Positions 1 through 9,202 of a DNA stretch of 64,000 nucleotides are shown here, in pieces. The notes below the pieces were generated by a model. That model saw only the letters and a program-made list of their open reading frames with translations, made no database searches and was not told the origin of the DNA. The position numbers were made by a program, and so were the translations under genes. Source of the stretch: Halorarius litoreus (GTDB taxonomy: Archaea; Halobacteriota; Halobacteria; Halobacteriales; Haloarculaceae); the NCBI RefSeq assembly GCF_024362405.1, contig NZ_CP101454.1, positions 1,984,001-2,048,000 on the forward strand, written 5' to 3'. Numbering within the stretch: the stretch's first letter is position 1; each line of letters begins with the position of its first letter.

Positions 1-1100
1 CGATCCTCGGGCTCCCGGTCGACATCGTCCTGGTCGGCGCGTTCGTCGTCCTGTTCGAGACGCTGGCGTTCTTCGGGCCGTATGCGGGGTCGCTCGGCGT
101 GCTCCAGATCGTCCTCGCGCTCCCGTTCGTGTTCTTCCTCCCTGGGTACGCGCTCCTCTCGCTTCTGTTCCCCCGGATGCGATACCCCGAGGAGACGCAG
201 TACCGCTGGCTGCTCGACGGCACCCACGGTCTCCGGTGGGGCGAGCGGGTCGTCCTCTCGTTCGGGACGAGTCTCGCGTTGCTCCCGCTGTTCGGCGTGT
301 TCCTCGCGGCGACGGGGCTTGGCTACGAGTCGACGACCGTCGTCAACAGCTTCACCGTCTTCATCCTCGCCGGGATGGTGCTCGGTGCGGTCCGTCGCCG
401 GAGCGTCCCGCGAGCCGAGCGCTACCGGGTCCCCATCCAGAACTGGCGCGAGGAGGCGGCGGAGGCGCGGGTGGCGACCGGTGCTCTCGAGGGGCTGTTG
501 AACGTCGTGCTCATCGTGGCGATCGTCGCCGCCGTCGTCGCGCTCGCACTCGCGTTCAGTGCGCCGCCTGCGGCCGAGTCGTACTCCGGGTTCACCCTCC
601 TCGCGGAGAACCCGCAGGGTGACCTCGTCGCGTCGGGCTACCCCGAGGAACTCGTCGTCGGTGAGAGCTACGAGTACGCCGTGGGTATCGAGAACTTCGA
701 GGGCGAGCGGACGCGCTACTCCGTCGTCGCCGAGCTCCAGCGGGTCCGGACCACCGAGGACGGCCTGGTGGTGGTGCAGCGCGAGCGGGTCGCGGCCTTC
801 CAGACGACGCTGCAAGACGACCAGCGCGTCACCGAACGGACCGCCGTGCGCCCCGAACTGGTGGGTGAGGACCTCCGACTGGTCTACTACCTCTACACGG
901 GTGACGCGCCGGCACAGCCGAACGACCGGACCGCCTACCGCTCGGTGTTCGTCTGGGTGACGGTGACCGAGACTGCCGCCGGGGCCACCGGTGGGGACGC
1001 GGCCGGTGCCGGTTCGCCGACCCCGACACCAACGCCGACCCCGACACCAACGCCGACCCCGACCGGGACCGAGACGCCGGTGCCGATCACGGCCGCCTGA
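1..1100 (+). CDS. DUF1616-type membrane protein, 5' end outside window
   Basis: The reading frame is open from base 3, so the start lies upstream; a GTG at 99 is only an internal candidate. Hydrophobic segments occur near the window edge, around the LPGYALLSLLFP stretch, at bases 240-400 and at bases 490-560. After these comes a soluble, extracytoplasmic-looking region (YSGFTLL..., VVGESYEYAVGIEN) typical of DUF1616 proteins of archaeal glycosylation loci. The C-terminus is a Pro-Thr repeat tail that could carry O-glycans. Function is unknown. It precedes an ATP-grasp gene on the same strand after a 70-bp gap. Family assignment rests on the LPGY motif and topology. Confidence 0.75.
   Translation, partial: ILGLPVDIVLVGAFVVLFETLAFFGPYAGSLGVLQIVLALPFVFFLPGYALLSLLFPRMRYPEETQYRWLLDGTHGLRWGERVVLSFGTSLALLPLFGVFLAATGLGYESTTVVNSFTVFILAGMVLGAVRRRSVPRAERYRVPIQNWREEAAEARVATGALEGLLNVVLIVAIVAAVVALALAFSAPPAAESYSGFTLLAENPQGDLVASGYPEELVVGESYEYAVGIENFEGERTRYSVVAELQRVRTTEDGLVVVQRERVAAFQTTLQDDQRVTERTAVRPELVGEDLRLVYYLYTGDAPAQPNDRTAYRSVFVWVTVTETAAGATGGDAAGAGSPTPTPTPTPTPTPTPTGTETPVPITAA
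1021..1062 (+). repeat. 18-bp coding minisatellite (Pro-Thr repeat)
   Basis: The unit CCCCGACACCAACGCCGA is present twice in tandem (1021-1038, 1039-1056) followed by a partial copy. It encodes the PTPTPT tail of the DUF1616 protein and probably varies in copy number between strains. Confidence 0.85.
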
Positions 1101-1170
1101 CCGGACTGTGCGACGGGCTGCTGGTATTCGGATGCTTACTATCCTACCGGTAGCCATACTATCGGAGTGA

Positions 1171-2370
1171 ATGTCCATCTACACGCCGACACGCGAGTGT
1201 GGCGCGGTGGTGGTTCCCACCGGCCACGACCCTGCGAGCTTTACGACCGTCCGGTCGCTCGGCCGGCAAGGGGTCACCACCATCGTCGGCTCCGAACACC
1301 GGACCGTGCCCGCCGCCGCCTCCCGCTACTGCGACGAGTTCGTCGACCTCCCCTCGCCGTACGAGGATCTCGTCGCGTACAAGGACGCGCTCGTCGACCT
1401 GGCGAAGCGCCCCGAGGTCCGGACCATCGTGCCCATCCGTCCCCACGACACCTACGTCCTCTCGCGGTACGCCGAGGAGTTCGCCCCGTACGTCTCGCTG
1501 CCGGTGCCCGACCCCGCGACGCTCGAACGGGTCCACGACCGGGTTCAGTTGGCCGCGGCGGCGACCGACGCGGGGGTCCCCTTCCCCGAGACCTGCACGC
1601 TCGACGAGTTCGAGCCCGACCCCGACCGTGGGAGCATCGTCAAGTCCCGGTTCAACCTCCTCGCCGACGGCTACCTCCCCGAGTACGAGCCGGGCGAGTC
1701 AGCCGTCGTGAAGACGGTCCAGCACCTCGCACCCGGTGAGTCCCCGGACCGTGACGCGCTCACTGCCGAGATGGGCCACGTCCCCATCGTCCAGTCGTTC
1801 GTCCCGACCGCGGAGAAGCTCATGTTCGCGGCGCTGTACGACCACGGACGGGCGGTGGCGACGTTCCAGCACCGACAGATACGCGGGAACTCCTACACTG
1901 GTGGCGGTGGGGTCTACCGCCAGTCGATGTTCCTGCCGGACCTCGAACGAGTGGCGCGTCGGCTGCTCGACCACCTCGAGTGGCACGGGCTCGCGTGTAT
2001 CGAGTACATCCGTGACGCCGAGACGGGCGAGTACAAACCCATCGAGATCAACCCCCGGATGTGGCAGTCCCTCCCGTCGACGGTCCAGGCGGGCGCGGAC
2101 TTCCCGTTCTACTACTGGCAGCAGGCGACCGGGCGCGCGGACGAGATCGACGCCGGCTACGAGCTCGGGCTCGGGAGCCACCAACTGTACGGCGAGCTAG
2201 ACCACCTGCTGTCGGTGCTACGAGATGACTCGCCGCTCGTCGACCGTCCGGTCTTCTCCGAACGTGCTCGCGAGGTACTGGCCTCCTGCCTCGCGGAACC
2301 GAAGTTCGACTACCTCAAGCTCGACGACCCTCGCCCGTTCCTCCGGGGGCTCAGACAAGTGTTCGGCTGA
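1171..2370 (+). CDS. ATP-grasp domain carboxylate ligase
   Basis: This 399-residue soluble protein resembles stand-alone ATP-grasp enzymes, which activate a carboxylate as acyl-phosphate and join it to an amine or thiol. Visible landmarks are an N-terminal Rossmann-like preATP-grasp domain (residues about 10-110), the central lysine-bearing nucleotide-binding part (VKTVQHL and EKLMFAALYD), and the metal-binding segment CIEYIRDAETGEYKPIEINP (about 273-292) with the characteristic E...EINPR. The substrate is not predictable. Its place beside DUF1616 and near GT2, deacetylase and a second ATP-grasp gene suggests amide-linked modification of a glycan or lipid carrier. The ATG at 1171 fits the first conserved strand. 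Confidence 0.85.
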   Translation: MSIYTPTRECGAVVVPTGHDPASFTTVRSLGRQGVTTIVGSEHRTVPAAASRYCDEFVDLPSPYEDLVAYKDALVDLAKRPEVRTIVPIRPHDTYVLSRYAEEFAPYVSLPVPDPATLERVHDRVQLAAAATDAGVPFPETCTLDEFEPDPDRGSIVKSRFNLLADGYLPEYEPGESAVVKTVQHLAPGESPDRDALTAEMGHVPIVQSFVPTAEKLMFAALYDHGRAVATFQHRQIRGNSYTGGGGVYRQSMFLPDLERVARRLLDHLEWHGLACIEYIRDAETGEYKPIEINPRMWQSLPSTVQAGADFPFYYWQQATGRADEIDAGYELGLGSHQLYGELDHLLSVLRDDSPLVDRPVFSERAREVLASCLAEPKFDYLKLDDPRPFLRGLRQVFG

Positions 2371-2752
2371 CGCCCCGAACTCTGCTTTTCGTTGTAGCGG
2401 CCCTGGTTACACTGCGGCAGACCGACCCGCTCGCTCGGCCATCTCCGGCTCGCTACTGCCGATACGTATCCCGGTCGCCGACAGGGTTCGCACGATAGCC
2501 GAGGGCGTGCGCGATCGGGCTCAACGCTCCAACAGTTTCTGGACGGGAAGTGACGAATTCGCAAGATGAAGTAGCTCGTAGCCGTAGGAATCGTACATAG
2601 CTGCGATCTGGAGGAGCGATGGCGCCCCGTTTGCCTTGCCCTCGCCTCGTCGGGGGCGGCGAGGTCGCGGAGGACGGCTTCGGTCTGTAGTCCCGGCACG
2701 TCACCGGGGTTCGGTTCCGGTCGTGTTCGTTCCGTCGTCGGTTCGTCCTCGG
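2371..2752. other. 382-bp intergenic region between convergent genes
   Basis: This lies between the 3' ends of two convergent genes. I see no ORF with haloarchaeal protein character, no tRNA-like fold and no clear hairpin terminator. Composition is slightly more AT-rich around 2500-2610. It may be a decayed gene remnant, but nothing recognisable is left. Confidence 0.5.
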
Positions 2753-4354
2753 CTACTCCATGTAGCCGAGTCCGCGGAGTCGCTCTTCGACGTCGCTGTA
2801 GTCCTCCTCGTCGGGGGCAGCGAGGCCGTCTTCCGCCTCGGCGTACTGGGCCGTGGTGACAGTGGCACGCGCCGCATCGGAGTCCGGATGCAGGATCTCG
2901 GTGAGCACTCGGCCGTCCATCGTCTCGCCGACGGGGAGGCCGAGACAGTGGAGTAGCGTCGGCGCCACGTCGACGACCGTCGCGCCGACGGGTTCGCTCC
3001 CGGCCTGGATGGGGCCGCCGCGGGCGAGGAAGATGCCCTCGCTCCGGTGGGTGGCGGCGACGCCGAGGTCGGCCGACGGGACGAACACCCGGTCCGACAG
3101 CGAGACGGCCTTCTCGTAGCCGTCGACCGTCGAGACGACGATGTCCGGCGCCTGCGGGTCGTCCGGATAGAGCTCCTCGCCGTCGTACACCTTCAACACG
3201 GCGTCGCCGGTGTCGGGGTCGACGACCTCCGCGAGCGCGCGCATCACCTCGCGTTTCACCTCGGGCAGGTCCTGCGGGTCGATGATGCCGCTGCTGAACC
3301 GGGCTCGGCTGTTGATGTACACCGCGCCCGAGCCGAGCGCGAACGCCTCGGTTCGGTCGTGGTCGATGTCGTACAGGTGGTGTTCGCCCGGGACCTGTCG
3401 GGCGACGGTATCGACCACGCTCTTCGGGAGGTACTTATCGAGCATCCGATCGGTGATGCCGACGCGCCCGAGCGCCGACTTCACGGCCGACTTGTCGACG
3501 TGCAGCCGCTGTAACAGCCCGCGGGTTCCGGTCTGTTCGCTGCGGAACTGGTGGCCCGACTCCTCGAGGATGCGGTTGAGGTAGACGTGTTTCGTGATGG
3601 GCCCGAAGCCGTGGTCCGACACCACGAACAGCAGTGCGTCGTGCTCGTCGGTGTACGCCATCACCTCGCCGAGGATGTCGTCGAGGAGCTGGTAGTGCTC
3701 GAGCCGGACCTCGTCGTCCCAGATGAGGTGCTGGAGGCGGTCGGGCGCCGTGTAGACGAAGAAGAACAGCCGCCAGTCCTCCTCGGCCATGAACCGGCGC
3801 ATCAGCTTTCGGCGGGCGTCGACGAGCGAGGTGAGTGCGGGCAGGAACTCGGCTTCGCGGCCGCGATACTCGCTCCACTGGAGGCCGATCTTGTAGTCGG
3901 GGATGGTCTCGACCAGCTCGTCGCGGAACGCCGGCGGGTGGGTGAACCGCTCGTTGATGCTCGGGCTCATCATCCCGGTGACCATCATCCCGTCGATGGC
4001 GTCGGCTGGATACGTCATCGGGACGTTTCCGACGAGCGCCGGCGTGACGACGTCCCAGAGCTCGGGCTGGTGGATGTCGTCGCTCGTAATCATCCGCTTG
4101 CTGTAGTCGCGCGAGGCGTGCTGGAAGCCGTAGATGCCGTGTTTCGCCGGCCACGTCCCGGTCGCGATGGAGGGCCACGCGAGCGGCGTCGTCGGGGGGA
4201 CGGTGCTGCGGAGCGTCCCGGCGGCCCCCTCGGCCATCAGTTCCGCGAAGTGGGGGAGGTCGCCGCTCTCGGCCCAGCGCTCGATGCTGTCCCAGGGGAT
4301 GCCGTCGAGGCCAAGGACGAACGCTCTCTCGGGGGCTGTGGTAGTTTGATCCAT
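2753..4354 (-). CDS. Type I phosphodiesterase / nucleotide pyrophosphatase family protein
   Basis: This 533-residue protein belongs to the alkaline-phosphatase superfamily. The N-terminal metal-binding motif LGLDGIPWD (Asp17), the nucleophile region PPTTPLAWPSIATG (Thr55/Thr56) and the distal metal-binding VVSDHGFGP motif are all visible, as is a late TH...EGIFLARG histidine. Members hydrolyse phosphodiesters or pyrophosphates such as nucleotide sugars or lipid-linked phosphates. No signal peptide is seen, so it is probably cytoplasmic. It lies in the glycan region, divided from the next upstream gene by 86 bp that contain a promoter-like ATAACAAA box. Release of sugar or lipid phosphate is an inference from context. 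Confidence 0.85.
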   Translation of the reverse strand: MDQTTTAPERAFVLGLDGIPWDSIERWAESGDLPHFAELMAEGAAGTLRSTVPPTTPLAWPSIATGTWPAKHGIYGFQHASRDYSKRMITSDDIHQPELWDVVTPALVGNVPMTYPADAIDGMMVTGMMSPSINERFTHPPAFRDELVETIPDYKIGLQWSEYRGREAEFLPALTSLVDARRKLMRRFMAEEDWRLFFFVYTAPDRLQHLIWDDEVRLEHYQLLDDILGEVMAYTDEHDALLFVVSDHGFGPITKHVYLNRILEESGHQFRSEQTGTRGLLQRLHVDKSAVKSALGRVGITDRMLDKYLPKSVVDTVARQVPGEHHLYDIDHDRTEAFALGSGAVYINSRARFSSGIIDPQDLPEVKREVMRALAEVVDPDTGDAVLKVYDGEELYPDDPQAPDIVVSTVDGYEKAVSLSDRVFVPSADLGVAATHRSEGIFLARGGPIQAGSEPVGATVVDVAPTLLHCLGLPVGETMDGRVLTEILHPDSDAARATVTTAQYAEAEDGLAAPDEEDYSDVEERLRGLGYME

Positions 4355-4386
4355 TCCGGTTGTGCGTCACCACACACGACCGGGGA

Positions 4387-4394
4387 TTTGTTAT
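4387..4394 (-). promoter_or_regulatory. ATAACAAA promoter-like box, copy A
   Basis: On the minus strand this reads GCATAACAAA, centred about 36 bp upstream of the phosphodiesterase start, close to the TATA position for a short-leader transcript. The same octamer recurs upstream of several genes between 4 and 19 kb. Confidence 0.5.
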
Positions 4395-4440
4395 GCAGCG
4401 TATGTCCGATGGCGAGCGAGCGGTAGGCCGTCGTTACCGC

Positions 4441-6270
4441 TCAGGCCGTCTCGCCGCGAAGCAGGTACAGGTCGAACTCACCGTTGCTGACGACGCGGTC
4501 GATGCCGGGCGTCGTCTGCATCGCCTGGAAGCCCTGCTGGCTGTAGCGGAACCCCTGGTACAGCCCGACCTCGCGCTTCCGGTCGCTCTCGGTCACGGCG
4601 ACGTACCGTGGGTCGTCGTAGACGGCCATCAGCGTCCCGTTGCTGAACGACTCCTCCGGGACGCCCGAGCGAATGCCGGGGAAGTCGTTGGCCGCCCGGA
4701 TACCGTCCGCGTAGAGCAGTGCGTGGACGTACCGCTGTGGGCCACCGCGGATGCCGGCGTACGGGATGGTCTCGTCACGGACCTCGAAGGAGGTCGCGAA
4801 ACCGTTCATCTGCGCTTCAGACACCTGTGCGGAGTCCTGATACATGTATGGCGACGGGTGAAGCGCGACCATCGTCAGCGGCGTCAACACGAGGAACAGA
4901 ACCACCACTGCGACCTGCACGACCGTGCGGGTCGACTGCCAGTCGATCTCGGTAGCGACCGTGAGCGCGGCTGCCCCGAGCACCGTCGCGACCGCCATCA
5001 GGAACCCGAAGTAGCGGAAGTGCTGGGTCGTGGCGCTCGCGAGGAAGTAGATGAGCATGACGCCGGCCACCGGCGCCATCGAGAGGCCGAAGTACTTGAC
5101 GAAGGCGTTGCGCTCGGGGAGCCGATCTTCGAACCGCCCGCTCAGGCTCAGCAGGACGAACACGCCCGCGATGGCGCCGAAGACGACCATCGCGAGGAAC
5201 AGCTTGAGGAACAGCTCCTCGAAGCTCCCGCCGAGCTGGGCGAGCGAGGTGCCGCGCCCAGTCACTTCGTCGCCGATGGCTGCCCCGCCGACGAGCCGCT
5301 CGATGAGCGAGTTCACCGTGTTCGTCGTCCGGGTACTCCGGGGTGCCCAGAACATGAACAGGCCGAGCAGGAACACGGTCTGGACGGCGAGGCTCCGCTG
5401 GCTCGCGAACGGGTGGCCATCGCGGAGCCGCCGCGCGAGGAACTGGAGGACCACGACCGTCCCGAACACCAGGATGACGTTGGCCGCCTGCTGGGGGTGC
5501 AGGAGGACGATCGCCACGGAGGCGAGTGCGAGCACTCCCCCGACGGGGATGGGCGACCGGAGGGAGCGGCCCCCCCTCGATGACGTGACGTAGCTGACCA
5601 CCAGATAGAGGATAAAGGGGAGAAACAGGATGGCCTGGCTGGTCGGGTGGGGGACCGGGTGGACGCTGACGTTGTTGATCGGCAGCAGCAACACCGCGGC
5701 GAACAGCCCGACGACGATGCCGACCGGGTTGCCGGTGATGGCCCGGACGGTCATCGGCACGAACACGAGGAACGCGAGGAAGAACGCGACGACCATCAGC
5801 ATGAACGCCCACTCGAGGCTGCCACCGCTCGCCGATTCGAGCAGGATGGCGACGAGGTGCGTCCCCGGGTGCAGCAGGTTCAGCGGCGTCTCGACGCCCG
5901 AGATGAACGCGCGGGCGAACCCGAGGTGACTCAGCGAGTCACCCCCGCCGTAGAAGTGGTACCCCCGCAGGAGCGGGAGGCCGGCGACCGCCAGTCCCGA
6001 GAGCCCCGCGAGGACGAGCGCGCCGAGGCGGAGTCGACTCGCTCCCTGCGTCGCGGCGACGACGAGCCCGACGAGGAGCGCGAGCCAGATGCTCACCCAG
6101 AACGCCGTCGGCGTGGCGCTGAGGATGGAGAGTTCGTAGCCGGTCGCCGGGTTTCGGTACGCTTCCGACACCCCGAAGAGGAACGCCAGGAACCCGACGA
6201 TGAGCACCACCTTCCCGAGCTGTCGGTTCCGGCGCTGGCGAGACGCCGGGACCGTCGATATCAGACTCAT
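4441..6270 (-). CDS. Polytopic membrane protein, GT-C/flippase-like, unknown function
   Basis: The 609-residue protein has roughly 12-14 hydrophobic helices, from VVLIVGFLAFLFGV near residue 25 to VVQVAVVVLFLVLTPLTMVAL near 450, followed by a soluble C-terminal domain of about 130 residues. An early loop has HFYGGGDSLSHLGFARAF, an acidic motif in the first large external loop similar in placement to the catalytic Asp loop of GT-C glycosyltransferases. That would suit transfer from a lipid-linked sugar, but the family is not certain. An alternative is a polysaccharide export protein. It is flanked by phosphodiesterase and HAD genes on the same strand. Confidence 0.7.
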   Translation of the reverse strand: MSLISTVPASRQRRNRQLGKVVLIVGFLAFLFGVSEAYRNPATGYELSILSATPTAFWVSIWLALLVGLVVAATQGASRLRLGALVLAGLSGLAVAGLPLLRGYHFYGGGDSLSHLGFARAFISGVETPLNLLHPGTHLVAILLESASGGSLEWAFMLMVVAFFLAFLVFVPMTVRAITGNPVGIVVGLFAAVLLLPINNVSVHPVPHPTSQAILFLPFILYLVVSYVTSSRGGRSLRSPIPVGGVLALASVAIVLLHPQQAANVILVFGTVVVLQFLARRLRDGHPFASQRSLAVQTVFLLGLFMFWAPRSTRTTNTVNSLIERLVGGAAIGDEVTGRGTSLAQLGGSFEELFLKLFLAMVVFGAIAGVFVLLSLSGRFEDRLPERNAFVKYFGLSMAPVAGVMLIYFLASATTQHFRYFGFLMAVATVLGAAALTVATEIDWQSTRTVVQVAVVVLFLVLTPLTMVALHPSPYMYQDSAQVSEAQMNGFATSFEVRDETIPYAGIRGGPQRYVHALLYADGIRAANDFPGIRSGVPEESFSNGTLMAVYDDPRYVAVTESDRKREVGLYQGFRYSQQGFQAMQTTPGIDRVVSNGEFDLYLLRGETA

Positions 6271-6297
6271 TCGTGTGGTCTACCAGCGTTCGTCGGC

Positions 6298-6305
6298 TTT
6301 GTTAT
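6298..6305 (-). promoter_or_regulatory. ATAACAAA promoter-like box, copy B
   Basis: On the minus strand this reads TCATAACAAAG and is centred about 32 bp upstream of the ATG at 6270. The gap to the HAD gene is only 42 bp, so this box would have to serve as an internal promoter of the minus-strand gene series. Confidence 0.5.
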
Positions 6306-6312
6306 GAGACTA

Positions 6313-6996
6313 CTACCCCGTCACGGGAGAGTGGTGGCGGCGGAGCAGACCCAGTAGGGCGTCGAGCCGTCGGATCTCTGCGTCCGGTGCGGCCGCCGAG
6401 TCATCGGGTTCGAGGTCGACGTACCGTCCCCGGCGCATCCGGACGGTCGCCATGCCGAGGTCGTTCGGGACGCGGAAGTCGACCCGCGGGTCGTCGCCGA
6501 CGTAGACGACGCGCTCCGGGGCGACGCCGAGCCCGTCGAGCACGCGCTCGAACGGCTCGTGCTCGTGTTTCGAACTCCCGAACGTCGGCGAGACGACCAC
6601 CGCGTCGAACACGGGGGTGAGCCCCAGCCGGTCGAGTTTCCCGTGGCCGCCGCGGCCGTCGGTGACGAGGCCGAGCGCGTAGGTGCGACCGAGCGCCGCG
6701 AGCACCGCCGGGGTCTCCGGATAGGGGTCGAGCGGCTCGGTGGCCGCGTGGTACGCGTCGACGAGGTCGGCGGCGAGCGCCGGGTCGAGGCCGTGGCGCG
6801 CGAGCAGCGTGTCGAAGGTCCCGGTCGTCACCCCCTCGTCGAAGTAGAGCGCGAACAGCTCGTCGTGCAGCGACTCGCCGGTCACCGCCTGCAGGTGATC
6901 GGCCGCCGCGGCGAGCCCCGTCCGGGCGTACGCGGCGTACGGGTAGAGCGTGTCATCGAGGTCGAAACAGATCGCCTCGATGCCCGTGCGTCTCAT
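6313..6996 (-). CDS. HAD-superfamily hydrolase
   Basis: A 227-residue HAD phosphatase. Motif I is CFDLDDTLYPY at residues 10-20 (nucleophile and acid/base Asp), motif II is around LGLVTDG, a lysine follows in SSKHEHEP, and motif III is VYVGDDPRVDF. It probably dephosphorylates a sugar phosphate or a related intermediate. The ATG at 6996 was chosen because DLDDT then falls at the usual distance from the N-terminus; it gives an ATGA overlap with the stop of the upstream ATP-grasp gene, implying translational coupling. A longer frame to 7179 would overlap that gene without adding a domain. Confidence 0.88.
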   Translation of the reverse strand: MRRTGIEAICFDLDDTLYPYAAYARTGLAAAADHLQAVTGESLHDELFALYFDEGVTTGTFDTLLARHGLDPALAADLVDAYHAATEPLDPYPETPAVLAALGRTYALGLVTDGRGGHGKLDRLGLTPVFDAVVVSPTFGSSKHEHEPFERVLDGLGVAPERVVYVGDDPRVDFRVPNDLGMATVRMRRGRYVDLEPDDSAAAPDAEIRRLDALLGLLRRHHSPVTG

Positions 6997-8120
6997 GCGA
7001 GCGACCACGGCCCCGCGGTCTCGGCGTCGACGCGGAACGTCTCGCCGTCCGGGCTGTGGAACAGTTCGTCCCAGTGGCGGACCATCCGGGTCCCCCACTG
7101 CACGTCGACGGGTGGCAGGTCCTCGCCGAGCGCGTGTTTCACGCCCAGGTACGGGAGGTTCGCGCCCGCGCCGACGCACATGATGATGGTCCCCGACACC
7201 CGGGGGTTGATCTCGATGATCCTCGGCGTCCCCTCGGCGTCGTACTTGAACTGGAGGTTGAGGTTGTACTCGACGCCGAGTGCCCGGCAGATGTCGGTGG
7301 CCTCGCGGATGAGTTCGGCGTCCTCCTCGACGGTGCCCTCGAAGGAGATACCGGCGCGCGTTCGGCTGCGCGAGCGTGGAACGACCACGTGGACGTCGTC
7401 GCCCGTCGCGAGCACGTCGACGCTGTACTCCACGCCGGGGAGGTACTCCATGACGACGAGGTCGGGGAACGGGTCGGCGCCCGCGAGCACGGGCCGGACC
7501 TCGTCGAGCGTGGTGACGGCGTTCATCGGCTTTTCGGAGAGGAGCTGGGTGAGGCGGTCGGTGCGTTCGTCGAGGACGCGGAAGCCCCGCATCCCGCTGG
7601 CGACCGGTCGCTTGAAGCAGACCGGCTCCTCGGGGTAGCCGAACGCCTCGACGGTCTCGACGAACTCGTCGATGCTCGTCACCCGCTGGAACCGCGGCGC
7701 CGACGCGAAGCCGTGGTCGGCGAGGAACTCGTAGAGCTTCCCCTTGTCGTTCGCGAGTTCGAGCGCGGTGGGGTCAGAGACCATCACCGTGGCGTCGAAG
7801 GCGGCCTTGTGCTCGGCGAGCGGCTGGAGTTCGGCGGTCGTCAGCGGGAGGATCACGTCGGGCTGGACCTCGGCCGCGATTTCGACCATCCGGTCGATGT
7901 AGCCGTCGTCGGTGCCTCGCGGGACGGTGTAGCCGCCGTCGAGGAGCGCGAAGCCGTAGGCGTCGGGGTTGACGTCCGTGCCGACGATACGGATGTCGCG
8001 TTCGCCGTTGGCCCGCAGGCTCCGGATGATGCCGGAGGCGCCGGGGGCGCCAGCGCCCGTCATCAGGACGGTTATCTGGTTGTCGTTGCCGTGTCTGTGG
8101 GTGGGTGTGGTGTGTGACAT
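6993..8120 (-). CDS. ATP-grasp / carbamoyl-phosphate-synthase-like ligase
   Basis: A 375-residue ATP-grasp protein with an N-terminal nucleotide-binding fold (TVLMTGAGAPGASGIIRSL-like segment, residues 17-36), a CPSase-L central domain with FKRPVASGMRGF (phosphate-binding loop) and the metal site LQFKYDAEGTPRIIEINPR. It resembles the carbamoyl-phosphate-synthase-like proteins found in polysaccharide loci, which are thought to ligate an amino acid or acid to a sugar; the true substrate is unknown. It begins 2 bp after the stop of the glycosyltransferase and overlaps the HAD gene by ATGA, so the four genes from 9974 to 6313 look like one operon. Confidence 0.87.
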   Translation of the reverse strand: MSHTTPTHRHGNDNQITVLMTGAGAPGASGIIRSLRANGERDIRIVGTDVNPDAYGFALLDGGYTVPRGTDDGYIDRMVEIAAEVQPDVILPLTTAELQPLAEHKAAFDATVMVSDPTALELANDKGKLYEFLADHGFASAPRFQRVTSIDEFVETVEAFGYPEEPVCFKRPVASGMRGFRVLDERTDRLTQLLSEKPMNAVTTLDEVRPVLAGADPFPDLVVMEYLPGVEYSVDVLATGDDVHVVVPRSRSRTRAGISFEGTVEEDAELIREATDICRALGVEYNLNLQFKYDAEGTPRIIEINPRVSGTIIMCVGAGANLPYLGVKHALGEDLPPVDVQWGTRMVRHWDELFHSPDGETFRVDAETAGPWSLA

Positions 8121-8122
8121 GG

Positions 8123-9202
8123 TCAGTCCTCGAGAGTGGCGGTCGTGTCGCTGTGCCTGCGCGGCTCGGTGGTCGCCTGCGAGGCGCCGTTGCCCGACGG
8201 GTCGGCGTCGGGGGTGTCGGACGCGAATTCGGCCGGCGGGACCTGCAGTTCGAGGTGTTCGTTGTCCTCGCGGTCGAGCATCGTCGCGTACAGCAGCGTC
8301 ACGAGGCTCACGAGCAGGCCCGCCAGCCAGCCCCCGTGGCCGCCGCGCTTGCGGAGGGAGGCGAGCAGGCCGAGCCCGCTGGCGCCGAACAGCCCAAGCC
8401 CGAACAGGTAGAGGGTGGCGAGCGGGTTGTAGTCGTTCAGGAGGTACTTGTGCTTGAGCCGCCAGAGGAACCCCCGGAACAGCATCACGGAGACGCGCGG
8501 GATGTACTCCGTGTAGCTGATGTGGCTCTTCCAGCCGTCGGCGTACGCGAACTCCGAGTGGCGCGGCACGTCGGCGACCCGGACGTTCGCGACGTTCAAG
8601 CGCACGAGGAGGTCGTTGCAGTAGCCGTAGTACTCGTACATCCCCTCGATGTCCGTTCGTTCGAGCGCCGCGAGCGAGATGGCCGCGTAGCCGTTCTGGG
8701 AGTCCATCGTCGTCCAGTAGCCGCTGGCGATCTTGGTGAGATACGAGAGGACGACGTTGCCCGCGAGTCGGAAGCGTGGCATCGCCGCGTACGCCTCGGG
8801 CGCGTAGAACCGGTTGCCTTTCGCGTAGTCGGCGACGCCCTCGACGATGGGGTCGAGGTAGCGGGTGAGCTCTTCGGGGTCCATCTGGGCGTCGCCGCCC
8901 AGGACGGCGGTCACGTCGAGTTGCTCGTCGCGCGCGCGGAGGTAGCCGGTCTTGATGGCGCCGCCGACGCCCCGGTTCTCGGGGTGCTGGATGGGGACGA
9001 CGAGATCATCGAACGGGCCGTCGTGGCCCTCGTTCTTCGCCTCGGCGTGGCGCTGTATCTCGGCCCAGGTGTCGTCGGTCGAGCCGTCGTCGACGACGTA
9101 CGCGCGGTCGACGAACTCCGGGAGCGTGTCGATGACGCGCCCGACGAACCCCTCCTCGTTGTACGCCGGGACGACGACGCCGACGGTCGCGCCTCTATAC
9201 AT
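8123..9202 (-). CDS. Family 2 glycosyltransferase (DPM-synthase-like)
   Basis: A 359-residue GT2 enzyme. The N-terminus has VGVVVPAYNEEGF, the nucleotide-binding VVDDGSTDDT, and GGDAQMDPEE in the place of the catalytic DXD/DGDGQ motif. Two hydrophobic helices near residues 265-310 anchor the C-terminal part, followed by a charged, Ser/Thr-rich tail. It likely transfers a sugar from a nucleotide to a polyprenyl phosphate or growing lipid-linked glycan at the cytoplasmic face. The start at 9202 is preferred over an earlier in-frame ATG because the conserved VPAYNEE then begins at residue 10; it overlaps the upstream deacetylase gene by 8 bp. Confidence 0.9.
   Translation of the reverse strand: MYRGATVGVVVPAYNEEGFVGRVIDTLPEFVDRAYVVDDGSTDDTWAEIQRHAEAKNEGHDGPFDDLVVPIQHPENRGVGGAIKTGYLRARDEQLDVTAVLGGDAQMDPEELTRYLDPIVEGVADYAKGNRFYAPEAYAAMPRFRLAGNVVLSYLTKIASGYWTTMDSQNGYAAISLAALERTDIEGMYEYYGYCNDLLVRLNVANVRVADVPRHSEFAYADGWKSHISYTEYIPRVSVMLFRGFLWRLKHKYLLNDYNPLATLYLFGLGLFGASGLGLLASLRKRGGHGGWLAGLLVSLVTLLYATMLDREDNEHLELQVPPAEFASDTPDADPSGNGASQATTEPRRHSDTTATLED

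Noticed and set aside
1021-1062. Tandem repeat as a CRISPR or regulatory repeat
   Set aside because: It lies inside a reading frame and encodes a Pro-Thr tail with no spacers.
2371-2752. Short frames in the first intergenic region as genes
   Set aside because: No haloarchaeal acidic composition, no known motif, and no clear promoter.
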